Shown: in pieces, positions 33,955-41,650 of the stretch
Numbering within the stretch: the first letter of the stretch is position 1
Layout of the letters: every line of letters starts with the position of its first letter
The notes under the pieces: model-generated
What the model saw: the letters and a program-made list of their open reading frames with translations, nothing else
Database searches by the model: none
What the model was told of the DNA's origin: nothing
From: Brachybacterium endophyticum
GTDB taxonomy: Bacteria > Actinomycetota > Actinomycetes > Actinomycetales > Dermabacteraceae
Reading direction: 5' to 3'
Length of the DNA stretch: 64,000 nt
Assembly (NCBI RefSeq): GCF_003130585.1
Contig: NZ_QFKX01000006.1
Location: 145,884 to 209,883 of the forward strand
Position numbers and translations under genes: made by a program

Positions 33955-34287
33955 GTGGGAACGAACAAGCGCTACCCCCACCTCCCTGCGCAGAGGGGTG
34001 AAGAGCGAGAGCTACGCGAGGCGCGGAAGCGTGGACCGCCGCGCACCCTCGACTCGCTCCAGCTGCGACTACACGCGCAGCCCCTCACGATCGTTCCCGA
34101 GCAGGTGACGATATGGGGTCACGCCTGGCTCCAGTTCGGAGATACGAACGTGCGGTGCGTCGTCCAGGTGAAGCGATGGACGGCCGACGCCGTGGGCGTC
34201 CAGATGACGATCGACGGCGACAAGCTGCGGTGCAGGATATGGCAGGTCGCATACCAGCGGATCTCGGACCCGACCGACGTCTGGTAG
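33955..34287 (+). CDS. hypothetical protein
   Basis: A 110-aa frame from a GTG at 33955. The N-terminal half is strongly charged (GEERELREARKRG). The C-terminal half is beta-rich and reads VTIWGHAWLQFGDTNVRCVVQV, then VGVQMTIDGDKLRCRIWQ, consistent with a small OB- or SH3-like fold. Similar small proteins are common on actinobacterial mobile elements. Function unknown; the ribosome site is poor. Confidence 0.5.
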   Translation: MGTNKRYPHLPAQRGEERELREARKRGPPRTLDSLQLRLHAQPLTIVPEQVTIWGHAWLQFGDTNVRCVVQVKRWTADAVGVQMTIDGDKLRCRIWQVAYQRISDPTDVW

Positions 34288-34393
34288 CCCTGCCGCAAAC
34301 GATCGTCTACGGCGGAGCCGCCTCGTGATCGCTGAAAAAGTCGGCGCGTCGTTCCGCTACCCACGACGCACTATCCATGGGACGATCGGCCGT

Positions 34394-34543
34394 ATGAGTA
34401 CCCCGATCATCGCCATCGTCTGCGCCCTCGGAGTCATTGTTCCACTGGCGCTCGATGCCTACAAGAACTTCGACGCCAGGTCCAAGGGTTGGACCAAGGT
34501 CCTCATCAAGCCCGGCAACTCGAACGGAAAGAAGGAAAACTGA
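34394..34543 (+). CDS. small membrane peptide, 49 aa
   Basis: A short protein with one N-terminal hydrophobic helix (TPIIAIVCALGVIVPLALDA) and a basic tail (KGWTKVLIKPGNSNGKKEN). It ends one base before the PfpI-like gene, whose AAGGA ribosome site lies inside this gene, so the two are likely co-translated. No family recognised. Confidence 0.5.
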   Translation: MSTPIIAIVCALGVIVPLALDAYKNFDARSKGWTKVLIKPGNSNGKKEN

Positions 34544-34544
34544 G

Positions 34545-35114
34545 ATGGCAGCAGATCTTCAGGGCAAGAGGGTCGCGATCCTCGCCGCCGACGGAGTCGA
34601 ACGCGTTGAGCTCGAGCAACCCCGCGAAGCACTGGAACGGGCCGGCGCTCAGACCGAGGTCCTCTCGATCCACGACGGCGAGATCAAGGCCCGTAAGAAC
34701 GACCTGGACGAAGCGGGCACGTTCACCGTCGACGGGTTGGTCGCCGACGCCTCGGCGGGCGACTACGACGCCCTGCTGCTTCCCGGCGGCACGGTGAACC
34801 CCGACCAGCTCCGGGTCGACAAGGACGCCGTTTCCTTCGTCCGCGACTTCGTCGAGAGTGGCAAGCCCGTGGCGGCGATCTGTCACGGGCCCTGGACATT
34901 GATCGAGGCTGGCGTGGTCGGAGGTCGCACCTTGACGTCCTTCCCGAGCATCCGCACGGACCTGCGCAACGCCGGTGCGGACGTCGTCGACCAGGACGTC
35001 GTGGTCGACGGGAACCTGATCACCAGCCGCTCACCCGACGACCTGCCTGCGTTCTGCGATACGATCGTGGCGAAATTTGCGAGCAATTCGACCCAGGCAG
35101 AGGTGACGTCATGA
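34545..35114 (+). CDS. DJ-1/PfpI family protein (type 1 glutamine amidotransferase-like)
   Basis: A 189-aa protein of the PfpI/YhbO/Hsp31-like group. The nucleophile Cys is in AAICHGPW (near residue 107), with an upstream acidic residue in the LLPGGTVNPD loop. It begins KRVAILAADGVERVELEQPREALERAG, as in general-stress PfpI proteins, which act on glyoxal adducts or as stress chaperones/deglycases. AAGGA precedes the ATG. The stop overlaps the ABM gene start (ATGA). Confidence 0.85.
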   Translation: MAADLQGKRVAILAADGVERVELEQPREALERAGAQTEVLSIHDGEIKARKNDLDEAGTFTVDGLVADASAGDYDALLLPGGTVNPDQLRVDKDAVSFVRDFVESGKPVAAICHGPWTLIEAGVVGGRTLTSFPSIRTDLRNAGADVVDQDVVVDGNLITSRSPDDLPAFCDTIVAKFASNSTQAEVTS

Positions 35115-35413
35115 GCGTGACGAAGGGACTGCTTGTCAGGCTGGAGGCCCTGCCCGGCAAGGAAGACAAGGTCCAGGAATTTCTCGGCATCGGGCGAGGG
35201 CTCGTCGAGGAGGAACCGGCCACCATCGCGTGGTTCGCGATCCGTCTCGGCCCGTCCTCATTCGGGATCTTCGACGTGTTCCCCGATGGCGCCGGCCGCG
35301 ACGCGCACCTGTCCGGCGCAGTCGCTGCCGCTCTCGGCGAGCAGACCGGCAAACTGTTCAGCGAACCGACGATCGAGAAGCTCGACGTCCTGGGCTCCAA
35401 ACTCCCCGCCTGA
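35111..35413 (+). CDS. ABM-domain (antibiotic biosynthesis monooxygenase-like) protein
   Basis: A 100-aa ferredoxin-like alpha+beta barrel protein beginning TKGLLVRLEALPGKEDKVQEFL, the typical start of small cofactorless ABM/YgiN-like monooxygenases that act on quinols and electrophilic aromatics. The FGIFDVFPDGAGRDAHLSG segment matches the family's second half. Translationally coupled to the PfpI-like gene; the pair is often linked to oxidative or electrophile stress. Confidence 0.75.
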   Translation: MSVTKGLLVRLEALPGKEDKVQEFLGIGRGLVEEEPATIAWFAIRLGPSSFGIFDVFPDGAGRDAHLSGAVAAALGEQTGKLFSEPTIEKLDVLGSKLPA

Positions 35414-35442
35414 CACCACAGAACGGGAGTACTGGCCCAGAA

Positions 35443-35512
35443 AGGAGGGGTCGCTGCGCGCGGTGACTTCGGGCTTACACAGCCCGCTGACGTCGTGGTA
35501 GCGGCCCCTTCT
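35443..35512 (+). ncRNA. candidate structured leader RNA upstream of the DAO-type gene
   Basis: The 141-bp gap before the flavoprotein folds into a long closing stem (GGGGTCGCT at 35447 with AGCGGCCCC at 35500, extendable to about 13 pairs) enclosing a 6-bp hairpin CGGGCT-TACAC-AGCCCG (35470-35486) and a further loop region. It starts inside a GGAGG-rich segment. No known riboswitch consensus fits; a cis-regulatory RNA or a recombination site are both possible. Confidence 0.35.
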
Positions 35513-35554
35513 CTTGCGGTCTATCGCTAATCACCAACAGATCGGGGAACCGCG

Positions 35555-36685
35555 ATGACACGAACTGACGACGGCGTTGCCACGACGCGTTCACCCGAGG
35601 TAGCAGTGATCGGGGGCGGGATCGTCGGTCTGTCGACGGCGTACGCGCTGCGGGAGCAGGGCGTGCCGGTGCGCTTGTACGAGGCTGGTCTGCCCGGGAC
35701 GGGTCAGTCCGCAGGCGAGGCGCGGATCTTCCGGCATGCCCACGACGACCCGCGACTCGTCGCTTTCGCGCGCGAAAGCCGCGGCGTATGGGATGAGTGG
35801 GCCGAACACTTCGACGTCGAGCTGGTCTCATCAGACGGTGTCCTGGCGATCGGAGACAGCGCCCTGGCGCGGCTGCGGGTGCTCGACCAGGTCGGCGGCG
35901 TGGAAGCGCACGAGATCGACGCGGCCGAGGTCGCCCAGCGGATGCCGCTGCTCGCTGGGTACTCGGGGCCAGCGGTGCTCGACGAGTCGGGCGGCGCGAT
36001 CCGTACCCGAGCCGCGATCACGGCACTCACGGGTGCCCTCGCAGATGCGGTCACCACCGGTGAGGTCATCTCCATCGATCCCCGCGCCGACGGGACGGTC
36101 GAGGTGCGCAGCGTCACCGACCGGGCTGTCTACTCCAAGGTGGTCGTGTGCGCCGGCCGCGAAACCGCCCGCCTGGCACGCAGCGTCGGCCTGTCGCTGC
36201 CGGTTCGCCTTGCCGCACACGTCAGGCTGACCTTCGACGTGAAAGCCGCCGCCCCGGCACGAGTCGCGTGCCTGCAGGACAGCAGCGGCGTCTTCGGCGA
36301 AGTCGGCGTGTACGCGACGCCGCTACCGGGCAACAGCAACTATTCGGTCGGACTCAGCGACACAGTCGGCGTCCGCGACGACGGAACTTTCATCGACCCG
36401 GCGGCGATTCGATCGCTGGACGAACGCGCCCGCGAATACGTGACACGGGCGCTGCCCGGTCTCCACCCAGAGCCGCGCGACTTCCTTCACTGCTGGGTGA
36501 CCGACCTCCCGTGGAGTGAGGACGGCGTGGCCGTGTGGGAGGCAGGCTCTGTCCTTTTTGTGGCCGGTCACAATTTGTTCAAGCAGGCACCTGCGCTGGG
36601 TCGCGCTCTTGCCCGGGCTGCGACCGGCGGCGGTCTCCACGCCGAGCTCACGCCCGAAGCGCGCCTCGGCGAGGCCCAGAGCTAG
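35555..36685 (+). CDS. FAD-dependent oxidoreductase, DAO family (sarcosine/N-methyl-amino-acid oxidase-like)
   Basis: A 376-aa flavoprotein with an N-terminal VAVIGGGIVGLSTAYALREQG (residues 16-36), GQSAGEARIFRHAHDD (the covalent or active-site loop region of sarcosine and N-methyltryptophan oxidases) and a late WEAGSVLFVAGHNLFKQAPALG motif. Members oxidise N-methyl or primary amines to imines, giving H2O2. The exact substrate is unknown. It is the last complete gene of the island; the ATG has a GGGGA site. Confidence 0.8.
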   Translation: MTRTDDGVATTRSPEVAVIGGGIVGLSTAYALREQGVPVRLYEAGLPGTGQSAGEARIFRHAHDDPRLVAFARESRGVWDEWAEHFDVELVSSDGVLAIGDSALARLRVLDQVGGVEAHEIDAAEVAQRMPLLAGYSGPAVLDESGGAIRTRAAITALTGALADAVTTGEVISIDPRADGTVEVRSVTDRAVYSKVVVCAGRETARLARSVGLSLPVRLAAHVRLTFDVKAAAPARVACLQDSSGVFGEVGVYATPLPGNSNYSVGLSDTVGVRDDGTFIDPAAIRSLDERAREYVTRALPGLHPEPRDFLHCWVTDLPWSEDGVAVWEAGSVLFVAGHNLFKQAPALGRALARAATGGGLHAELTPEARLGEAQS

Positions 36686-36697
36686 GGCGTGTCCCCC

Positions 36698-36782
36698 AAT
36701 CGCGGGGGGTGACCCGCGATTCTGGCCGGCAAACTGTCGAGTGTGTCGCTGTGCGATGTTCAGATCGCACAGCGACACACTC
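36698..36782. repeat. two large inverted repeats at the right side of the island
   Basis: First repeat: 9-bp arms AATCGCGGG / CCCGCGATT at 36698-36721. Second: a perfect 19-bp palindrome with a 6-nt loop at 36739-36782 (arm GAGTGTGTCGCTGTGCGAT). They follow the flavoprotein stop directly, preceded by GGGCGTGTCCCCC, which resembles an IS5-type end. They could be terminators or recombination sites; no U-tract is present. Confidence 0.6.
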
Positions 36783-36783
36783 G

Positions 36784-37010
36784 TCACATTGGGGTCACGT
36801 TGGTGGCTGCCTGCAGTGCGGCGGCAAGGTAGCCCGCGGAAGCACCGACGCTCTTGTCCGCGACGTAGGCGGGCGTACCAGCTGCAACCACGGTCCCGCC
36901 GGCGTCGCCCGCGCCGGGTTCAAGATCGATCACGTGATCGGCCACCGCGACAACGCGCATGTCCAGCTCCGCGGCGACGACCGTGTTGCCCGCATCGAGC
37001 AGCGGTTCGT
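36784..37010 (-). pseudogene. UvrA-like excinuclease, 3' fragment
   Basis: The minus frame reads LLDAGNTVVAAELDMRV, then VADHVIDLEPGAGDAGGTVV and AAGTPAYVADK: the very C-terminus of a UvrA/DrrC-type ATPase (D-loop and H-loop region), ending at a natural stop at 36784. Everything upstream (both Walker motifs, zinc fingers) is missing; homology fades at about 37010, just before the island border. It is non-functional debris carried in by the element. Confidence 0.65.
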
Positions 37011-37058
37011 CCTGGCCAGGGTTCCTCGCAGCGGCGGTCGAACAACGACCACCCACAC

Positions 37059-37233
37059 CGAAATCGAGGGGGAGTGGGACGAGGTCCTCGACGTCGTCAA
37101 GCGCGCCACCCAGGCGGCGGGGCGCTACGGATCGCGTGTCTCCCTCGTGCTGAAGGCGGACATCCGGCCCGGGCACGAGGGCGAGCTCGACGGGAAGATC
37201 GAGCGCCTGGACGACGCCCTCGACCGCCGCTGA
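37059..37233 (+). pseudogene. thiamine-binding protein, 3' part, split by the island
   Basis: Continues the gene begun at 32478-32644: EIEGEWDEVLDVVKRATQAAG, then YGSRVSLVLKADIRPGHEG and a stop at 37231-37233. It has no start or ribosome site of its own. Its high GC and codon use match the flanks, unlike the intact island copy, supporting that this is the original chromosomal gene. Confidence 0.85.
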
Positions 37234-37247
37234 GACGGACGGCGGCG

Positions 37248-39146
37248 TCAGCCGATCTCGTCGACGAGCCCGTCGCGCACCGCGGCGGCCAGGGTCGGGG
37301 TGACGGGCAGGCGGGGGATCAGGGTCGCCTGGTAGGCGTGGTAGATGTCGGGCTTGCCCTCCCAGGTGCGTGACTGGGGCTGGTTCTCCCGGTCCAGCTC
37401 GTGGTGCCAGCTGCCGCGCTCGGGGTCCAGCAGATGCTCACTGATGTACTCCCACCAGGTCTCGTAACGGTCGGCCCACTTCGCATCCCCGGTCACCTGG
37501 TGCATGACGGCCGCGGCGGCGGTGGCCTCGGCGGCGACCCAGTGCATGCGCTCGTGGACCACCGGCTCACCGTCCCAGTCCACGGTGTAGGGGAAGCCGG
37601 GCTCGCCGTCCGCGCCGAAGGTGGCGTCGGCCTTCTCCATCAGCGCGGTCGCGGCCTCGAGCATCCACTCGGGTGCCTCGCCGTCCTTGGCCAGCAGAGC
37701 CGCCCGGCCGTGCAGGACCAGTCGCGACCACTCGAGCCAGTGGCCGACGGTCGCGCCGTAGGGGCGGAAGGGATCGGCGGGCTTGTCCTCGTTGTAGTCC
37801 AGGACCGGGTTCCAGCTGGTGTCGAAGTGCTCGGGCAGCAGCCAGTCCTGCTCGCGGGCGAACTCGTCGATGGCCCGCGTCATGATGCCGACCGCGCGGT
37901 CGAGCCAGCGGCGGTCGCCGGTGACGTCGGCCGCGGCCAGCAGCGCCTCGGTGGTGTGCATGTTCGCGTTGATCCCGCGGTAGTCCTCGCAGGTGGCGAA
38001 GGCGCGGTCGAAGGTGTCCACGCTCATGCCGGCGTCCTCGTCGTAGAACTTCGCATCGAGGACGCCGAGCGCCTCCTCGAGCAGCTCGGGGGCGTGGGGG
38101 CGGCCGGCCGCCGTGGCCGAGGCGGCCGCGAGCACGACGAACGCGTGGGCGTAGGCCTCCTTGGCGTCGTCCACGACCGTCTCCCCGGCGACCTTGGAGT
38201 ACCAGCCGCCGTGCTCGTCGTCGCGGAAGACGCTGCGCAGCGAGTCGACGCCGTGGTCGACGAAGCGGCCGAACTCGGGGCTGCCCAGCATGTGCGCGAG
38301 GGCGAAGCAGTGCGTCATCCGGCAGGTCAGCCACAGTTCGGAGGGCTTGTCGGGATCCAGCTCGCCGTTGTCGTCCAACCAGCCGAAGCCGCCGTCCTCG
38401 CGCAGGGACTCGGCCCCGAACACGAGCAGCTCGTCGGCCTCGGAGTCGAGCCAGGTGCGGTGCGTGGCGCGCTGCAACCACGGCACGTGCGGCGTGGACG
38501 GTGCGGCGGGCTCCCCCTCGGACGGGGTGCCGGTCAGCTCGAAGGTGCGGGCGGCGGCCTGGGCCTGGGCCGTCGTGGGGCCGGGATCGGCCACGAACAG
38601 CACCTCGCGGTAGTACTTCAGCTCCTGGATCGATTCGCGGATGTCCGCGAGCGCGCGATGCCCGCCGTGCTTGGCGGGGGTGTTGTAGAACACCCGCGGG
38701 AACCAGCGCTTGGCCAGCTCCTTGAGGCTCGAGACGTCGATTGTGCGGTAGGACAGCCAGGCCGCGAACTCCGGCACGTCCTTGTCCAGGAAGACCCGGT
38801 CGGTGCCCACGCTGTTGCCCGCCAGCGGAGCCTTGCCCGCCTCCGGGCAGTGCTCGCGCACGTAGGCCAGGCACTGCTCCTGCGCGGCCTCGAGGGTGAT
38901 GCCCGCATCCAGCTCGTCCAGCAGGCCCGAGTCGGTGTGCATGGTGCGCACGAAGTCGCCCATGTTCTCCAGGGCCTCGGCCGGGGGCTTGACGACGACG
39001 TCGACGCCGTCGCCGAGGATGTTGAGGTCACCGTCGGTGACCAGGACGGCGATCTCGACGAGCGCGTCCTTCTGCTTGTCCAGTCCGGTCATCTCGCAGT
39101 CGACCCAGATGATGCGGTCGGCGGTTCCACGGTTCGAAGTGCTCAC
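37248..39146 (-). CDS. oligoribonuclease - N-acylglucosamine 2-epimerase-like fusion
   Basis: A 632-aa protein of two enzymes. Residues about 10-200 are a complete oligoribonuclease (DEDDh 3'-5' exonuclease that degrades 2-5-mers): WVDCEMTGLD, LAGNSVGTDRVFLD, and HRALADIRESI. Residues about 225-620 are an AGE/YihS-type (alpha/alpha)6-barrel, with TCRMTHCFALAHMLG, DYRGINANMHTTEALLAA, GATVGHWLEWSRLVLHG and MHWVAAEATAAAAVMHQ, typical of cellobiose/mannose/sulfoquinovose isomerases. The linker (about 200-222) is Pro/Glu-rich. The frame is open throughout, start GTG 39146. A sequencing artefact cannot be ruled out but no frame change is seen. Confidence 0.85.
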   Translation of the reverse strand: MSTSNRGTADRIIWVDCEMTGLDKQKDALVEIAVLVTDGDLNILGDGVDVVVKPPAEALENMGDFVRTMHTDSGLLDELDAGITLEAAQEQCLAYVREHCPEAGKAPLAGNSVGTDRVFLDKDVPEFAAWLSYRTIDVSSLKELAKRWFPRVFYNTPAKHGGHRALADIRESIQELKYYREVLFVADPGPTTAQAQAAARTFELTGTPSEGEPAAPSTPHVPWLQRATHRTWLDSEADELLVFGAESLREDGGFGWLDDNGELDPDKPSELWLTCRMTHCFALAHMLGSPEFGRFVDHGVDSLRSVFRDDEHGGWYSKVAGETVVDDAKEAYAHAFVVLAAASATAAGRPHAPELLEEALGVLDAKFYDEDAGMSVDTFDRAFATCEDYRGINANMHTTEALLAAADVTGDRRWLDRAVGIMTRAIDEFAREQDWLLPEHFDTSWNPVLDYNEDKPADPFRPYGATVGHWLEWSRLVLHGRAALLAKDGEAPEWMLEAATALMEKADATFGADGEPGFPYTVDWDGEPVVHERMHWVAAEATAAAAVMHQVTGDAKWADRYETWWEYISEHLLDPERGSWHHELDRENQPQSRTWEGKPDIYHAYQATLIPRLPVTPTLAAAVRDGLVDEIG

Positions 39147-39211
39147 ACTCTCAGCGTAGCGGCCGCGGACGCCGTCACGAGCCGCTCACCTCGGTGCCAT
39201 ACTGGCTGATC

Positions 39212-39287
39212 GGACACGGGGTGCGCATGAGGCGCTGAGATCACACCCGTGGAACCTGATGCAGTTCGCACTGACGAAGGGATGTCC
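39212..39287 (+). ncRNA. TPP riboswitch (THI element)
   Basis: All conserved blocks are present: GGACACGGGGTGCGC, GCGCTGAGA (39232-39240), CACCCGTGGAACCTGATGCAG (shown here in part), and CTGACGAAGGGATGTCC at the 3' end; P1 pairs GGACA with TGTCC. The 3' strand GAAGGGA also serves as the ribosome site for the next gene, so TPP binding should block translation. Confidence 0.95.
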
Positions 39288-39290
39288 GCC

Positions 39291-40742
39291 GTGCGGTCAC
39301 GTCTGTCCGGGAGCAGCACTCCCGCGCGCAGCATCTCGCCGCCCTCGCACCGGGTGGCACCCCCTCCGCATCCACCGGAACCGGGAAACGGGCAGCTGCC
39401 GCCCGCGGGCCGCGCCGCCCTGCGCGCCGGCGTGGTGGGCAACTGGATCGACAATGTGCACGTCTTCCTGCCGCTGACGGCCCTCACCCCGGCGCTCGCC
39501 GTGGTGGCCGGGCCCGCGGTCGCGGCGAGCGCGGGAGCCGTCGTCGTGATCGCCATGATGCTGGGTCGCCCCGTGGGCGGCATGGTCTTCGGGCGCATCT
39601 CCGACCGGCTGGGCCGCACCCGCACCACGCGGGTCGCGATCACCGGCACCGCGGCCTGCGCGCTGCTGATCGCCGCCGTCCCCACCCACGAGCTGCTGGG
39701 CGTCGGGACGATCGGGATGATCCTCGCGCTGCGATTCCTGGGCGGGATCTTCGTGGCCGGGGAGTACTCGGCGGCGATCCCGCTGGCGATGGAATGGTCG
39801 GCTCCGCGCAGGCGCGGGCTGATGAGTGGGCTGATCCTCTCGATGGCACCGTGGGCGCAGGCGTCCATCGCCTTTGCGACCGCGCTGCTGATGGTCGTGC
39901 TCGGCCCCGACGCCTACGCGGCCTGGGGGTGGCGCCTGCTGTTCGTGCTCGGCGCTCTGGCCTCGCTCGGGATGCTGCTCTACTACCGCACGCGTGTGGT
40001 CGACGCCCCGATCGCGCGACGCATCCGGACCACGTCGGACCCCGCCGTGGACACCTCGGCCGACGGGGCCACCCCGGTCACCGGCATCCGCGGGGTGCTC
40101 ACGGGCCGCTGGGCCGGCGCGTTCTGGCAGGTGTTCACGCTGATGACGGGCCTGTGGCTGCTCACCAACACCACGGTTATCATGCTCACCTCCCAGCTCG
40201 GGGCCGAGACGGCGCTCTCGGCGACGAGCGTCTCCGTCGCCATGGGTGTCGCCTCCTGCGCGCAGGCGCTCGCGATGGCGCTCGCCGGCCATCTCTCGAC
40301 CACGATCGGCCGCCGCCGCGTGTTCGTGATCTGGGGGATCGCGGCGACGGTGCTGGGCCCGGTGCTGTGGTGGGCGGCCGTCGGCTCGACGACCCTGGCG
40401 CGGGCCGCTGTCCTCGCAGCCCTGCTGCAGGTGGTCACGGTCGCCGCCTACGGCCCCGTCTCCGCCTACCTCTCCGAGCGCTTCCCGACGCACGTGAGAT
40501 CCACGGGGTACGGCATGGGATACAGCATCTCGCTGATCCTCCCCGCCCTCTATCCCTTCTACCTGCCGGGCCTTGCGACCGTGCTGGGTGCGCACACGGC
40601 CGTCCTCGTGCTGCTCTCGCTGGGCGGGGCGCTCGTCGTGGTCGGCGCGCTGGTGGGACCGCGGCTCGCGGCACGGGAGATCGACGACGACCTCGACGAG
40701 GTCGCCGAAGGACGAACCAGAATCAGAAGGAGCGCCACATGA
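39291..40742 (+). CDS. MFS transporter under TPP riboswitch control (probable thiamine-precursor transporter)
   Basis: A 483-aa, 12-helix MFS protein of the MHS-like type (NWIDNVHVFLPL, GRISDRLGRTRTTR, LRFLGGIFVAGEYSAAIP). The N-terminal 45 residues are Ser/Pro-rich and may be over-called. The GTG at 39291 was chosen since the riboswitch GAAGGG lies nine bases upstream; an in-frame ATG at 39282 sits directly on that motif. Riboswitch and linkage to thiM and thiE indicate uptake of thiamine, hydroxyethylthiazole or HMP. The stop overlaps thiM (ATGA). Confidence 0.82.
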   Translation: MRSRLSGSSTPARSISPPSHRVAPPPHPPEPGNGQLPPAGRAALRAGVVGNWIDNVHVFLPLTALTPALAVVAGPAVAASAGAVVVIAMMLGRPVGGMVFGRISDRLGRTRTTRVAITGTAACALLIAAVPTHELLGVGTIGMILALRFLGGIFVAGEYSAAIPLAMEWSAPRRRGLMSGLILSMAPWAQASIAFATALLMVVLGPDAYAAWGWRLLFVLGALASLGMLLYYRTRVVDAPIARRIRTTSDPAVDTSADGATPVTGIRGVLTGRWAGAFWQVFTLMTGLWLLTNTTVIMLTSQLGAETALSATSVSVAMGVASCAQALAMALAGHLSTTIGRRRVFVIWGIAATVLGPVLWWAAVGSTTLARAAVLAALLQVVTVAAYGPVSAYLSERFPTHVRSTGYGMGYSISLILPALYPFYLPGLATVLGAHTAVLVLLSLGGALVVVGALVGPRLAAREIDDDLDEVAEGRTRIRRSAT

Positions 40743-41650
40743 CCGACCGACGCCACGAGGCGAGGATCCACCGGGCGGGCACGGACCCGCACACCGATCC
40801 CGACCTGCGCGAGGCCACCGCGGTGATCGCCGCGGTCCGGCAGCGCGAGCCCCTGGTCCACTGCATCACCGCGACGGTCTCGATGAGCATCGTCGCCGAC
40901 GGGCTGCTGGCCGCCGGCGCCCGCCCGATGATGACCGAGACCCTCCCCGAGGCCCCGGTGCTCACCGGGATCGCCGACGCCCTGCTGGTGAACTTCGGGA
41001 CGCTCAGCAGCGACGCCGTCGAGTCCATCCCGGTCTCCGTCCGCGCCGCCGGCGAGGCCGGCCGCCCCTGGGTGCTGGATCCCACCGCGATCGGCCGTCC
41101 TCCCGTCCGCACCGCGATGGCCCGCGAGCTCCTCGCCGAGCACCCGCGGGTGGTGCGCGGGAACGCCTCGGAGGTCCTCGCCCTGGCGGGAGGGGAGGGA
41201 GCGCGCGGCGCCGACTCCGAGGACGGCCCCGAGAGCGCTCGCGACGCCGCCCGCGAGGTGCTCGACCTGACAGGGGGAGCGGTCGCCGTCTCCGGGCCGA
41301 CGGACCTGATCCTGGACCGGGACTCCCAGCGAGAGGTGGCCCGCGGCGACGCCCTGCTCACCCGGGTCACCGGAACCGGGTGCCTGCTCGGATCCCTCAC
41401 CGCCGCCTGCGCTGCCGCCGCCGAGCACGTGCCCGAGGCGCGGACGAACTCCACAGGGTCGGCTCTGGCGGCTGCTCACGCCGCCACCGTCTGGATGAGC
41501 CTCGCCGGCGAGCGGGCCGCGCGACGGGAACGCCGACCCGGCTCCTTCCGCTGGGCGCTGCTGGACGCGCTCGACGAGGTCGCCGAGGACGCCCTCGCGA
41601 TCGCCGCCCCGTCCGGCGACCCGGCCACCGACACCGAGGAGAAGCGATGA
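40739..41650 (+). CDS. thiM: hydroxyethylthiazole kinase
   Basis: A 303-aa ribokinase-like enzyme that phosphorylates the thiazole alcohol for thiamine salvage. Motifs: PLVHCITATVSM (substrate loop; usual form is VHxITNxV, here Thr replaces the Asn), ARPMMTE, WVLDPTAIG, VRGNASEVLALAG, and the active-site VTGTGCLLGSLTAA with the catalytic Cys. A 25-residue N-terminal extension and a Gly/Asp-rich insertion near 165 make it longer than the usual 265. AGAAGGA precedes the ATG. Confidence 0.92.
   Translation: MTDRRHEARIHRAGTDPHTDPDLREATAVIAAVRQREPLVHCITATVSMSIVADGLLAAGARPMMTETLPEAPVLTGIADALLVNFGTLSSDAVESIPVSVRAAGEAGRPWVLDPTAIGRPPVRTAMARELLAEHPRVVRGNASEVLALAGGEGARGADSEDGPESARDAAREVLDLTGGAVAVSGPTDLILDRDSQREVARGDALLTRVTGTGCLLGSLTAACAAAAEHVPEARTNSTGSALAAAHAATVWMSLAGERAARRERRPGSFRWALLDALDEVAEDALAIAAPSGDPATDTEEKR

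Larger units (their letters stand above)
32645..37058. mobile_element. 4.4-kb genomic island inserted in a thiamine-binding-protein gene
   Basis: The borders are defined by the two halves of the resident gene: left sequence GTTCAC|AAGT, right sequence CACAC|CGAAATC. The two-base AC shared by both borders is the apparent crossover, as expected for a serine recombinase. Contents in order: intact thiamine-binding paralogue, terminator, truncated recombinase, three small unknown genes, a PfpI-like protein, an ABM-domain protein, a structured leader, a DAO-type flavoprotein, two large inverted repeats and a uvrA 3' fragment. Base composition of several of these genes is lower in GC than the flanks. 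The element looks unable to move now. Confidence 0.75.

Noticed and set aside
33080..34108. 342-codon plus frame across the recombinase
   Set aside because: Antisense shadow of the recombinase continuing into other frames; no domain.
36739..36782. CRISPR-like repeat
   Set aside because: A single palindrome, not a spaced array; no cas genes in the window.
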